DNA from: Varroa destructor
Taxonomy: Eukaryota > Arthropoda > Arachnida > Mesostigmata > Varroidae
Length of the DNA stretch: 64,000 nucleotides
Direction: 5' to 3'
Assembly (NCBI RefSeq): GCF_002443255.2
Contig: NW_019211454.1
Coordinates: forward strand, 24,008,782-24,072,781
The position numbers and the translations under genes were made by a program. Position 1 is the first letter of the stretch; every line of letters starts with the position of its first letter. Below the pieces are notes generated by a model. The model ran no database searches, was not told where the DNA came from, and worked only from the letters and a program-made list of their open reading frames with translations. Positions 1 to 11,835 of this stretch are shown piece by piece.

Positions 1-785
1 CTAGCTGAAAAACAATTTCAACCCAGTTTTATCGAAGTTAACGCTAAGTGAAGACAGGAAAAGTAACTGCTGTATTTTTTATTAGCATTGTTTATTCGAC
101 CATGCAGAATGTATGAGTTTAAAGGGTATGAACAGAACAATCTGTCTTCATTTGTAATGTGTTACTAACTCCGCGCATAATGAGAGCTCAGTTAGGAATA
201 ATGGTAGCCTTTCTTCGTTTACATGAATTCAGCGGGTTTCCACACTAGCTCCTCTCTAGAGTCATGAGTGCTAGAATTAAGTATGTGTAGTTGTATAGAA
301 GGTGGTCTAATTTATCAATGCCCAAAAGAAACTTCCGTTTTGGCTCCATATTTTTATAGTCGTTAAGAACCCTCGTGCACAGACTCGGGGAATAAGTGAC
401 TTTTCACTGAAATAAGCAGCCGGTACGTGACTTGATAGCGAATATGTTACTTACATTATTATATGTATGTGTTACAATCCATTGTTAGAACAATACATTG
501 GTGTATTTGATCATGTATAATTTATATCACTTATCAAAGAAACGTTTTTGATGATAAAAATAGTTCTTTCATAGGAACTGTGTGTTCAACGGGCTGTACC
601 ATTCCTTGTTTTTATGGTGTAATTAATTGGAAACAATAAGTGAATCAAGGTTACGTTTCAAGCAAAAAAATATATATAAAATGTAGCAGACGTAATATCG
701 TTAAAGCGGGTTTTTGGCAAAACTATTTCGTTCATCTTTTCGCTATTATTACGTTCAACTAAAGAAAATGTAAAAACTATTCAGT
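1..785. other. AT-rich non-coding stretch
   Basis: I see no gene, RNA or clear repeat here. The sequence is A+T rich, with stops in all frames and short A and T runs such as a run of seven A followed by (TA)n near 665-678. It is the left flank of the mariner relic that begins near 786 and may hold its eroded terminal repeat, but I could not pair such a repeat with anything downstream. Confidence 0.5.
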
Positions 786-1445
786 ATGTTCATAGACAAC
801 GTTCCGGAAGTCCAAGACCATTAGAAGGCTTCACCAGACAGAGAAAAAATACTGGAATTTATATTTCTACATTTTAAAAAGCTGTAATGCAGCCAAGTTG
901 AACTTGATACTAGAAAATCAGGTATCCATTGTATTTAAGAAGTTGTAGATGGTGAAGTGAGATCTCGATAGTGGTACAGACGTCGTCCGGATCAAACAAA
1001 ACAATTACGAATAGTAGTTAAAAAAGGTGAAGAAAATGCATATTTTTTTTGGGGGGGGGGGGGGGATGAAGCTACACTTAAATAATTATGGCATAATCAA
1101 CCGACACATTTGCATTAATTAGGTAACAGTAAATCCAAACGCTATGTAAAAACACCATGTAAATATCAGAAGTTTCATTTCAAGCAAAAGACTAATTGGG
1201 CCATTTTCTTTTGACGGTACAGTGACTGATGCCAATCACGTGAATTTATTGAAAAAATATGTATTGCCAACATTTAAGATGCTTCTGGTGAAAATGGCAA
1301 ATCCCATATACAGCGGTACACCTACACACTATCATTATAATCTAAAAACATACTGGTGAGAAGTTTCCAAGACTAACGGGTTCGACGAAAAGGTCCCATA
1401 GAATATTTTGCCCATTAATTTTTTTGTAAGAATATATTCATGATA
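786..1445 (+). mobile_element. Decayed Tc1/mariner-type transposase relic 1
   Basis: Read across three plus-strand frames, this stretch follows the order of a Tc1/mariner-superfamily DDE transposase. At 799-950 is a helix-turn-helix linker, seen as VRKSKTIRRLHQTEK and later ENQVSIVFKKL, which resembles the usual 'S-V-H-R-I-L-K-K-L' recognition helix. At 1066-1110 is a DEATL start of the catalytic domain, followed by INRHIC. At 1200-1265 is IGPFSFDGTVTDANHVNLL, matching the family's 'IGP-FF-DGTV--ERYL-ML'. At 1300-1340 is the damaged 'QQDGAPPHY' motif, read as YSGTPTHYHYN. At 1375-1430 is the relic of 'RSPDLTPLDFFLW', read as ILPINFFV. The second and third catalytic Asp appear to be lost and several stops interrupt the frame, so the element is dead. 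No terminal inverted repeats were found. The family is secure; the exact clade is not. Confidence 0.8.
1043..1065. repeat. Homopolymer junction T8-G15
   Basis: Eight T are followed directly by fifteen G, with no other base between. The tract sits immediately before the DEAT residues that open the catalytic domain of transposase relic 1, so it interrupts the relic. A G15 run could form quadruplex structure and is prone to slippage. Its exact length may be a sequencing or assembly artefact. Confidence 0.9.
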
Positions 1446-1503
1446 AATTTTACACCAGAAACTCGACGATATTAAGAGATTTAAAAGTCGCAGTTGAGCA
1501 AAA

Positions 1504-1530
1504 ATTTAGCGCTGTGTTGCAGCGCTAAAT
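1504..1530. repeat. Hairpin, 11-bp perfect arms, 5-nt loop
   Basis: The arm at 1504-1514 (ATTTAGCGCTG) pairs perfectly with 1520-1530 (CAGCGCTAAAT) around a TGTTG loop. It lies in the short gap between transposase relics 1 and 2, so it may be a remnant of a transposon end. Confidence 0.75.
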
Positions 1531-1719
1531 GTTTGTTGAAGTTTTATATCGAGTGAATATGGAACTGAACAACTGTTGAGCTGCGCACCGTTGGCGGACG
1601 AAGCTTGACTGGCTAATACTCTAGTTTTTAAGAAATTCCTGAGTAAATACCGGTTAAGTTTATTCTAGGAAAAATTAGTTCTTTAGTGTCGGCAATCATC
1701 GTTCAGAACTTAAGTGTTT

Positions 1720-2510
1720 ATCAAACGAAGGTCACGGCGCTGTGGAACTTATTTTCAATAAGTGAAAACACTAGGCAAGGAAGCTTTAAGCGAAAGCACA
1801 GTACTCGAATGGTTCGAACATTTCAGGAACGGAGATTGAACTGTTGAAGACCAAAAGGAGACCAAAAACTCATTGCTGCAATCGAGAAGGTTTCTCACGA
1901 AGGCAGAGCCTGTGGTCTATAGGCTCTGTATAGTCTATAGCTGGATCCGACATTTGACAAGTTACAGGGTTAAAAAGACATGTTCAATATTTATCACGAG
2001 TCAAAGAGGGAGCAAGCAAAAGATAAATTCGGCGGCAGTGTCGATTGCGTTTAAACGCAAGGTAATTGTGGTACTTGCAATAGATATCAGGGGCATCCAT
2101 GAGGTACGTGCCGAAAATGAGTAATTTATACAGCATGATATCTGAAGAAAAACAATAAAAAATAAATTTAAAAAAAATGGCGCAGCAATTAGTCGTGGTA
2201 ACGTTGTCTTGTTGTTTAATGACAATGCCAAATCTTGTCACTAGGCTTCAGTTACTTCCCGGATTGAGCGCAGGGATCCGCAACGTTAGCATAAATTCGT
2301 TTGTTTTCCTGATCCAAATCCGTATTAAAGAGTTTCCAAACTTTTTGAAAATTGCAACTGTCGGACAAGTATATCCCATTATCAATTTACTTCTAGAAAC
2401 CATACATAGAGAAATTACATATAGGAACGCGAACGGGAAGTATATGACTGTCTGGAGACCGTTAGAGTGTTGCGATACGTACGTAGAAAATGTGAGAAAA
2501 TACCTGTAAC
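1720..2510 (+). mobile_element. Decayed mariner transposase relic 2 (SETMAR-like type)
   Basis: The plus strand carries the ordered landmarks of a classical mariner transposase across shifted frames. At about 1,778-1,860 is the helix-turn-helix ALSESTVLEWFEHFRNGD, then a stop, then TVEDQ, matching 'ALS-STV--WF--F--GD-S-ED'. At about 2,060-2,120 is VVLAIDIRGIHEVRAENE, matching the 'VML-VWWDIKGIVHFELLPEN' block. At 2,200-2,243 is VVLLFNDNAKSCH, which matches 'VV--HDNARPH' and keeps the catalytic Asp (2,221-2,223). At 2,311-2,313, in the same frame and 30 codons on, is the FPDPNPY relic of 'YSPDLAPSD'. At about 2,453-2,491 is the C-terminal WRPLECCDTYVEN, matching 'RW-KCI---GDYVE'. The normal protein is near 345 residues; this copy is shortened and has many stops and frameshifts. 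It is a different family from relic 1, which it follows head to tail. Confidence 0.85.
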
Positions 2511-2940
2511 AGATAAAAAAATTGTTCTGGCCCAACTGGTTCAAAGGTAGTCAGTTTCAACGTGCACCGTATTTGCTTGTAGCTACTTATATATAAATAT
2601 GGGTCGCAGTGAGAAGTTAAAGTTGCGACCTCCACGAGGAAAAGGATTCAGACTGCTTTAATACGAAATCTTTACATATTTGAAAAATTCGAATCTACAA
2701 AGATCACTTTCTAGCTTAGTTTCAAAAGATAAGATATTTATATCAACGTCGTAGGTGTTGCAATGTATAGATATCTGTTTGAACATCTGTTAACGTCCAA
2801 GTTGAGTATATCTGAAGGTAGCTAGTTAGACGAAATATTTGAACTTCAAATCATCTTGTCTAAGTTTGTATTATTACCCTTATACTTATTACACATCGTG
2901 TACTATTAATATCTGCGATATTGAGTATGGCACGCCTTAC
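2511..2940. other. Non-coding stretch with a small hairpin
   Basis: No gene is visible. One inverted repeat with 7-bp arms (GGTCGCA at 2602-2608 and TGCGACC at 2624-2630) encloses a 15-nt loop. It follows the end of mariner relic 2 and could be an eroded transposon end, which I cannot confirm. Confidence 0.45.
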
Positions 2941-3118
2941 CTTCGACAGTTTCGACAGTATAAAAACTGTTCCCTTACGACGTTGGATTTCAATGTTTTG
3001 AGCTGCGATGATTGAAATAGCAGGCGTCATACCAGAAGCAGTTACAAACACACCATCGGTTACACGTAAACGTGCATCCGATGCTGTTAGTCGTACTTGT
3101 TTGCGAAGGACAAACAGC
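2941..3118 (-). CDS. Possible internal exon, function unknown
   Basis: On the minus strand this stretch is open in one frame for about 59 codons, reading in part RLFVLRKQVRLTASDARL and VFVTASGMTPAISIIAAQ. It ends at a good splice donor (AAG|GTAAGG at 2935-2943). An AG sits directly upstream (plus CT at 3119-3120), but the tract before it is not pyrimidine-rich, so the acceptor is weak. I do not recognise the protein. Chance open frames of this length next to a GTAAG are expected a few times in a window this size, so the call is weak. Confidence 0.2.
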
Positions 3119-3734
3119 CTTTATCTTCGTGTTAATACTAATAACGTATGAATATAGCCTCAGCTAAAATATGCAGTTTCGATGTGATATCGTTATGAGT
3201 TCAGACTCGACTATCGAACGACGCCCATTGTTTGTATTTCGTCGTTTGATCGAATGAAAGCGCTCCTGTATATTACGGAAATACAAGACGCCAAATGCAC
3301 GACTCGGTAACTCGGTTCCTAAGTGTGACATTGGCAACGGTATTACCGCAACTAATACACTCCCATCTCTGACCGAGGCAACATAATACTTTTCCTGTTA
3401 ATCGTCTGTTTCATTCAACTATTCAAGTGAAATTTTACATGCATACAAAATATGAAACAATGGGAATTGATATACTTTTATATAGTGACTTTTTTTCTTA
3501 CTAAATACTAATACAAAAGTATGTGCGCTCCGATATTTGATTGTTTTGTAAAGCACATTGTCTAAATGGATACATATTCTTAATTATTTTTGGACATCGT
3601 GATGAAGTCCATTACTGGACATGCAGCTGTATGTATTTCCTTGTATTTTAACGCGCCCATAGCCACGTCTTAACATAGTATGATGTTTTATGCCCAAAAT
3701 GACTTGAACAAATACGTACGCTAACTCTATGGGC
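3119..3734. other. Non-coding stretch, nothing recognised
   Basis: AT-rich DNA with frequent stops in all frames and no RNA-like structure or repeat that I could identify. Confidence 0.4.
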
Positions 3735-4243
3735 TATTTATTGACAAGCGGAGCATTCATTTCCCTTATGTTTGTTTTTTTTGCTTTTTCACTCTTTCCC
3801 CTCTCCGATGGTGGCTCTGTCATCGCAGCCAGTTTGAGCTGGTATTTAGTGTCGGTTCGTACGATTATTTTGGGCTATGTTTTCGTCTGCATAGCTGTCT
3901 GTTCTACCTGTCTATAGCAGTCGATGCTATTTTCGTCGGCTGTTACAGCGGCTTGCGCGGTCATTGTTCGTCACCAATTGTCCAGCCGTTTAAATGCCCC
4001 CTTTTGGTCGTCTGTTAAAGAAGGGTGCCCCTTCTTTAGGTGTTTCTTCAAATTTTTGCATGCATATGTGCAAGCTGTAAGCTCAATGGCAAGTGGCTCT
4101 CGCAGGGGCTTATAATTTTTTATGGTTACTGTTACCGTTGTTGGGCCTATTCCAAATGCCGGCTTCCGCAGTCCACAATGGATCGTGTTAGGAGCCCGAG
4201 TGTCGTTCCGCTCATTCGGCCAGGCTAGCCGTCTTTCGCCCAC
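3735..4243 (-). pseudogene. Long minus-strand frame with two internal stops
   Basis: One minus-strand frame runs about 170 codons with only two stops (near 3971 and 3866). In AT-rich DNA roughly eight would be expected. The first part includes GPTTVTVTIKNYKPL and NLKKHLKKGHPSLTDDQKG. The second part reads through ENSIDCYRQVEQTAMQTKT and ends in a Lys-rich run with PSERGKSEKAKKTN. No domain is recognised. It could be a decayed ORF1 or gag-like transposon protein or an old pseudogene. The basic, Gln/Lys-rich tail would suit a nucleic-acid binder, but that is a guess. Confidence 0.25.
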
Positions 4244-6770
4244 TTGTCAGTTGGGTAGTTCTTTTTAACTGCTGTTGCTGGTAAATGACTACGGGATAAC
4301 CGACTTGTCTCGTTGTACTAAAGGTGGGAGGGAGTAATTAGCAAGCGAAAATCAGCTAGGCGGTAACAAATGCGCGCGACTAAGTGTTTCTCCATGCGTT
4401 AGTGGTAGAGAGATGCACAGTAAACATCCCGTCTTTTTTCACGACTATTACATACTACATAGTAATCTTGATCGTCGTATGACGTTGGTTGAAAGCTCGG
4501 CTCTACTTTGTACTGTATACCATGTAAAGTCTCTGATAGTCGGTGTCCATCTTTTGCTTTGCCAATCTAATTAAGTATTTTTTAAAATTGCCTTTGTATA
4601 CGGAAATGTTCGACTAACATGGACCAATCATACGTTGATTACGAAAGCACTCCTAATTACATGTCACCTACGCTTCTTATGTGTTTGCTTGTCTGACACC
4701 CCACATAAAAATAGTCTATGTGAGCAGAATAAACGAGCGATCGTCTATTCGTCAAGCAAGAGAACAAATACTGTGGAGGACATTACTGGTTTTTCCTCAA
4801 ATTTGTCTTCAGTTATGTCTAGCTAATGTTTACGATTTTCGTAACTGTCATAAAATGCTACGAAGAGATTTAAAATCATGGTACTAATAGAGCACAAGAC
4901 GACAAATAGGGCTGACACGTTCTAGTCATTCAGAAAAACGTGAAACGTCATGAAGTGCCTAAGAATGCGATGTAACGATATCCAATTCTCGTTTCGTTGG
5001 CCAGCCAGAATACACATCGTATATTTTCAATTTTTTTCTAATGCTTATCTTTCATGAAGCTACCAAGCAAATATTTTTTACTAAACGAGCAGATGAGATT
5101 GATCTTATCCTTGTTCCTTTACTTTTTCTGTCTTGTCCGATTTGTCAACTAATTTTATTCATGATAGAGAAAAACCCTATTACTTACAAAACGAGCGATT
5201 AGTGTTTTCTTAGAGTACTCAAAGGATCTAAGTAGTCAACTCACGCTCAGTTATTTGTTATGTGCTTATGCTGCAATAAAGCGCTCTTACATTCTTTTAT
5301 CTTTAACAGGCAGCCTGTATTGGCTTGCTTCCAACAGCAGATTTTTCTGCAAATGTATGGGCTTGAAAATTTCTGCGTCCGTATTAGTACGATTACAGAA
5401 TAGAATAAGATGCATCGAAGGGCACTTTGAGTAAATCATAAAAATGTAGATCGAAAATTAAGTCATGAACACAAAGCATGTCATTTTAAGGATGCTTCTT
5501 ATGGTCGTCCTTGCCTCTGCTATACGTCACAAGATAATGTGGACCACTGATCTGTTTCAGTCTCCGCTTCGAAGGAATTATTTATGTTTTCGATTTTTTG
5601 CCATCGCGCATTCGTGTCACTTTGGCAAGGATGTGCATCGACCGTGGAAAAAGGTTGAAAAATGAGTGGTACTCACAGCTCGAAAATTAATATATTAAAC
5701 CCGCGTCAATCGCGTAAACACGCACCATGTGTTCTCATTTCGTTCGGTAGCAAAGGAAAGTTCATTTTACAACTGCCGAATGAAGACTGCATAACTACGA
5801 ACGCCACAGTCGTGGTTTTTACTAATTAACGATCTAAATAATTGTCCAGAAATCTATTAATTGCCATAATAACAATGCATTTTTTGTGAATGAAAATACG
5901 TAATATAAAGCAATATTTCGATGTTTTTGAACGTTTGTTTACCGTGAGCTAAGAACTTTACATTCCTCGCCCTCGCCTTGCTCGTAGCGAAGAGAAGCGA
6001 ATTGCGTCTGCCCAGTTGTTTGCGATTCAGAAAATGTAACTTTTCGCATAGTAGAAAGGCAAATAGACCATTCTCTAATGGTGTTCGAGTCGACTAAACT
6101 CTCATGAGATAACTCCGCTACAACAGGATAAATCAGTATTTCTAATCACCTTCGCTACGATGTCGTTTTTATAGTTTGATGAGATAGTCTTGCAAATGTC
6201 ACCTACACATATAGCTTCCCTAGGAAGCTAACTTACCTTTTTTTTATACATATATTTCTTATAACTGATTTTATCTGGTAAATTATCTCTTTTTAAACTG
6301 AACGGACAAGTTTTTACGGCTGATTTTATTGATTTAGCTTTGCTTTCCAAAGGGAAATCCCTATGTGTATTAGAACCCCAAAAGTGTCTCCACCTGAAAA
6401 AGTATATACCTTCCTTATATTCCTTGTATACTATTACATTCGCTGCGTAGCGTCACATTTTTAAAATTCAAAAATTTAGGCTGTCCGGTAAAATTCGCAC
6501 GCTTAAAGGTAATAATGAGTTACGGTATACCAATTTCCGAGACTAATTTCGATGTTGGTTTTGTTACAGTCGGGCTCTCTTTAGTCTACATTGGACGATC
6601 TGGCTTCTTGGTTCGTGCGTCCGTTCGTTAGGGGTTGGCAAAACAAATAGTAAATGCTTACTTCGTAACCTATTTTCTACATTTCTAGCGTGACAGCAAT
6701 GGGTCCTTACCTCAGTCGGGTGCAGGGAAGGAGGAGCTATTGTTACGCTTTTTAAACGACATTAGCCCTG

Positions 6771-6831
6771 TGATTTTTTTAAATAAAGTGATTATTTTTT
6801 TATAGATTTTTTTAGATAAAGTGATTTTTTT
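6771..6831. repeat. Degenerate T-rich tandem repeat
   Basis: The block TGATTTTTTTAAATAAAG recurs about 30 bases later as ATTTTTTTAGATAAAGTGATT, giving two to three diverged copies. It looks like a small decayed minisatellite. Confidence 0.6.
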
Positions 6832-7180
6832 TACCTGTGGCCTACGTGATTAAAGTTTAGACCTTGAATTGTCCAAAATGTAAATAGCGTGCTATTTTGG
6901 TTCTGTGATGCAGATCGATTTTCTTATTATACGATTTTATTATTAGTTGTTGTATTGCCGTTGTTTTTCTTGTTTGTACTTTTAATCATAGGGTTACCAG
7001 CATTTGGTTGTGTTTATTTGCTTTTGAATAATCATAACAAACAATACAATGTAATGACTGAAATGCGTTTTTTTTCAGTTTTCTACGATTTCGGGCCGTG
7101 GTGAAAACGCAAGTTCAATTTTTTATCGATTCAAAACATTGACTTTCAACGAAGTTTTAAACTCTAAACTTAAAATTAGC

Positions 7181-7205
<25 letters not shown>
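7181..7205. repeat. (TA)n microsatellite
   Basis: An uninterrupted TA dinucleotide run of 25 bases. Its flanks do not pair with each other, unlike the TA tracts at 22.3 and 51.3 kb. Confidence 0.95.
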
Positions 7206-7211
<6 letters not shown>

Positions 7212-8550
7212 AGGTATTGTTGCACTTCACGTTTTTATAGAAATGTTTACATGTTTCCTCTGAATGAGAGGTCCGTATGTTCCCTCTTTCTATTCTATTC
7301 GAATCTTCGACTTTTTCGGCTCGAATTCACCTCATAATCGTATATATTTAATACACAAAGGCATTACGGAAAATATGACCCAAGCATTTATCTGAGGTTA
7401 CTTTCGACCTCATCGTCGCCAACACTTCTTTTTACGCGGGATTAATTTACATCCTTAGTGATTACCGCCGCGTAATTCAAATATGCATTTCGTTCTTGAC
7501 CTTAAACGATGACGCGACACAAAAAACATTCTTTTTCCTCTCCGAAAACTTACCTGCATTTCGCGTCTACGCTTGTGACTTCAAAGATCGCTCTTTGAAG
7601 TTATTAGAAGTCTGGAGTTATTGGTCTAAACATAAGATCAACTGACTGAGTCCCATGTATGTTTGGGATACGCCAGACTCCTTGGCCTAATGATATGCGT
7701 GTCAGGCTCTATGAACTGTAGAGTATACGCCGTTATTAATCTCAGTATTGAGTTGTATTTCTCCGTTCGCTAGATATATACCAGGCAATCTCGCAACTAC
7801 AAGACTGAGATAAAGCCTTCTGTACTATCCTTAAAACTTCTACATCCCATCGCAGATGTGACACGTATGCTTAGCACATTTAAAAACAACATTAAAAACC
7901 ATGAAGCAAACACATACTTCTTCGTATTTAAAAATTCCGTAAATGTTGTAAGTGATCTCAGCAGACATTAAGGATCCAGGCGAGGGCTCATTTTAACAGT
8001 GGCGGAAACGGCATATTTAATATTGCATCGTTGTGTAAAACGTTTCCTCATAAAACCACTCCTGCTCATTTATTTTCATACTTAAGGTTTCGACAAACGG
8101 TTTTTCTACCTTCAGGATTCAGCTTGCCACGTACCTAAGAAAGAGCAAATCCACAGTTTGTTCCCGAGCTAGTCCGTAGCGGTTATATATGCATTCTTGG
8201 CGGATGCAGGCGTGCGCCTCTTGCATGTGAAACATCTTTGCATGTTTTGGTTTATCGTTGTTTCACAGAACAATCTTAGTATTTTCGATTTGACATACGT
8301 ACTTCAAATAAACTTAATTGAAATCTATACTAATAGGTACAAACAATCAGGCCCATTTGCCTACTTAAATATTAAATCGATTGCACAACCACAACCGACA
8401 AATCTTATATTTTATTTACGGTTGATAATTAATCTGATTGTTAGTTAATTTTCCTTAATTACACAAACAATAAACACATTTAGAATTACAGTATCGATGC
8501 AAAGCAGCAAGTAGCTAGAATGCGTTAGAAATCACAATGATGGTACTCAC

Positions 8551-8652
8551 TTGATCATGTATATCTGTAGATTCACCTTTTATCTGGATCTTTCTAGGCT
8601 GAAGAGTTAATGCTTTCAGAATTCCCACCACATCTGTCTCCTCATTTGCTTG
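8551..8652 (-). CDS. Possible internal exon, function unknown
   Basis: On the minus strand a 34-codon open frame ends exactly at a consensus donor (CAA|GTGAGT; plus ACTCAC at 8545-8550). The peptide reads EETDVVGILKALTLQPRK and then IQIKGESTDIHDQ, which has a believable amphipathic composition. The upstream boundary is unclear: an in-frame TGA lies at 8653-8655, and the candidate AG just inside it lacks a pyrimidine tract. I do not recognise the protein. Confidence 0.2.
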
Positions 8653-11600
8653 TCATATTTATTAACATTGATGGTTCCTGTGTGCTTGCCCACTTATTAG
8701 GTCTTTTGGGTCGTTTGTTTATGTCGCAATAGGCGGTATAGGCTATACTGTAGACGTTTTCCCGCTGTCTGTTTTTCGCACGAAATGATATTTTTTATTT
8801 ACACGGAGGCTCATATGAGGAGGAGGAGGGTCGATCTTAGTGCGAATTGAAAGTTCGCTCTAAGACATGCCTAAATGACCGCTATGTTCCTATCGTTAAA
8901 CCTCTATGTTCACTTTAAAAAGGGACGGCAACAGTTTATTAGAGCCCACGATGTTTGAATTAAATCAAAATTATTATGATAACAGCTTCGAGCGTTGTTT
9001 CGGTCTGCTCTGCTGTTTGGTCATATACTTATTATTGCTTATTATTCCAGTAGCAATTAAGTGAAACGTAGAAGTTAAAGTAAATATTTGATGACTATGA
9101 CGATCCTCATTGCTTGGGGTCGTTTATGCCATAAATCGAAAATAACCGTTTAGTGAGGTGATGACGACGGCCAACAGCCCAGTGAACGCGTCAGCATATT
9201 GTGTAGATTGATATAAAAGTCCTATATAAATCCATATACATGTATAGAACAAACAAAAACACACCGTCTTGTGTTGTCCTGCGTTGAGACTTAAGTACGT
9301 TAGGAGTACGTTAGGAGCTTACTGTAATTTCCGGCGTTTGATCTCTGGTGGCAATGTAAAGCGAAGAAACGTCATTTCGATTGGCTATTGAGGTTACCGT
9401 GAAGCTTGCGGCTATGAATAGAATCCTTTTTTTATTTTGCTGTTTACATTAAAACGAATCTACCCAACAATTTTAGCCTGTTACTCTGAGAACAAAGAAG
9501 AAAAGAGATGCTACGAGAACTGGCAGCTAATCGTAGACGAACTTGTTTAGCAAGGCTTCGAAGTTTGATAGAAGGACAATGTTACTTCTGGCGTTCAGAG
9601 TAAGGTAAGTACGTATATATAACGTCCATAATCGAACAACACCTTGCAGTTCAGTGTTGTGAATCTTTCAGATCCTAAATTGCTGCTGCTGCTATGATCG
9701 GACTCGTGTCTGGAAATAGGGTATAATTCCAATTTTATTCCCAGCCGGAACATTTTGTCCTGAAACAGTTGAATGTTTTTCATAGGGCATCAAAAAACTT
9801 TGTCCACTTTTAGCGCCCTAAATTTATTTCTAGCGCAATTCCTTCTGCTCTTGCGGTTCTTTTTGCATATTTTACTCTGATATGGTACATGTACATGTGG
9901 AATTATCATGTATGTGTTATCTTTATAAATACATAATGCGTGGCATTAAATTATGAGGATTGGGAAATGTATCCAAAATAGCGAACATGTGGTGTTTTTT
10001 GCTTTTTTTTTTGGCTACTTTGGATTTCATATTTGTGTGGAGCTCACACAGACAAAAATCTCTCTACACTCGTACGTAAGTGAGAAAAACGACCCGGATT
10101 ACTTTAGCTATCGAGAATTTCGATTTCATGTCCGATTTGCGCCTCGCCAAAGCATCTGATTATAACATCGGGAGCTCTTATTGTTGTCTATAAATTTCTG
10201 GCTGCTGCCACCTCACATACTAGCCCACTACGATTGCCCCTCGGACAATTCGTACTCTAACGACTAACCTTAGCCCGAACTAGTTAATACTACTGGCGGT
10301 TACTGGACAATCCGCAAAAGCGGTGTACTTTGAAGGAACGCGAATTGGCGTGGTAACGAGTGGGAAGGTCGGTTAAGAACAGAGTACAGGCCGAGAAAAG
10401 CCCGTTCCACTTGGTATTGCTGTGGAAGACGGGCCAAGGGTTTGATATGGCGACGTTGTTGCGTTGTCAACAGTTCTCATCTTCCTTTTGCTCCGTTCAA
10501 GCGCGACATAGCATCGCCCTTAGAAAAAGCGAAATAAGGACTGAGCCAAGATTGACCGACCGTTCTTCGTGCCGCAACCTATCCTCATGATCATCCTGCC
10601 AACATTCGATAGCGAACCAATATAACGAACAGCGAGGGAACACGGTTGCGCTAAGGAAGAGCAGGCAAAGCCTAAACCTGAGACAGTGCTACGTTGACTT
10701 TGCGGAAGGCTGCCCAGAGCTGACGAACACAGCGTAATCGGAGGTGCTATAGTAGGAGGACACGTGGGATAAGAATAGAGGAAAACGACTAGTAAACAAT
10801 ATCCGTGTGATACGTTTCAAGTCCGACACACAACGAAACGGTGTTATTATCTGGTGAAATACGGCGTGACATTTGCCACTAAAGAGGTAGTTGCAAACAA
10901 ATGGCATAAGGAACGGGTGCTTAAAATTTCTTCTGTGGGAAGAGCCACTTAGCATTGTTAACGGTTGTTTTTTTCACTGCGGGGCGGAAATTATTACTAC
11001 GCATAGAAAGGGATTAAACTCTGTTAGGTAGTCTGACTTAATGCTGACGTCGTTTGCAGCTAAACTAAAGAGGTTATTTCTCCCTAATTAATAGATTGAC
11101 ACAGGCCAGCGACACGAAATGGAACCCTTAGGAATTACCAAGCGGCTTTACGGTGGCACCGTAATTCTATTTCGATACTAGCACTTGTAACTAGATAAAG
11201 TGAAAAGATTCGTTTTCCCCAAATAAGATGCACAGGTAAATAGCAAACGTTTTCGTTTGTTCAGTAAGTTAAGCAGTAATAAAGACAATAATTTAATGTA
11301 AGCCTGCATAGATTGGCAGTTTCATAGTCTTTTTTACTGCGTCAGGCTGTTGGCTATTGTCATAAACTGTTCGAAAACGTATTTTCTTCCCCGCAAATGA
11401 CTAGTTCGTGTTGAGGAAGCTGTCAGTTCGACTCAACTGTTGTGCTGTAAGCGACAAAACCTGGGTAGACTAGGCCATAGTGCGGTCAACCTGTTGGTAC
11501 TCTTGACGAACAACTTTGATGACGGTCTATAAGCAAGGCATCTGCCCGTCTTCCCGACCAAATCTATCATTGTATTGGTGGACGAGGGAAGCGCTTCTGA

Positions 11601-11835
11601 GTAGCAAATGGCAATTTAGGCAGTGCAGTTAACTCAAACGCCATCGGAATCATTTTAACAATGTAACAGTTAGTGCATCTTTAATACCGTGGGTATTGAT
11701 TCAGCTACGGTATGTACCTAACTATATAACATAATTAGCGTGAATACTTGATACAAAAACTACAGCGAAAATAGATACTTAAGAACATAATAAATAAATA
11801 GATAGATAAGAAATAAATCATTGGCCGGGGCTTAC
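8653..11835. other. Non-coding stretch; G+C richer patch at 10.3-10.6 kb
   Basis: No gene is supported. A direct 11-bp tandem (AGTACGTTAGG twice) lies at 9294-9315. The patch 10,320-10,600 is G+C richer and has open frames on both strands but no recognisable domain. A compound TAAA/GATA-like simple repeat lies near 11,788-11,818. Confidence 0.4.
9294..9315. repeat. 11-bp tandem duplication
   Basis: AGTACGTTAGG occurs twice in perfect tandem. No function is evident. Confidence 0.85.

Larger units (their letters stand above)
4244..8550. other. Non-coding stretch with minor tandem repeats
   Basis: No gene is supported. Short open frames here are AT-biased and hydrophobic by composition (for example 6889-7104) and are not convincing. 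It contains a degenerate tandem of a T-rich unit (6771-6831) and a (TA)n tract (7181-7205). Confidence 0.45.

Noticed and set aside
10330..10380. Peptide YFEGTRIGVVTSGKV resembling the C-terminal strand of aminomethyltransferases
   Set aside because: The match is too short, followed at once by a stop, with no second block of that family nearby.
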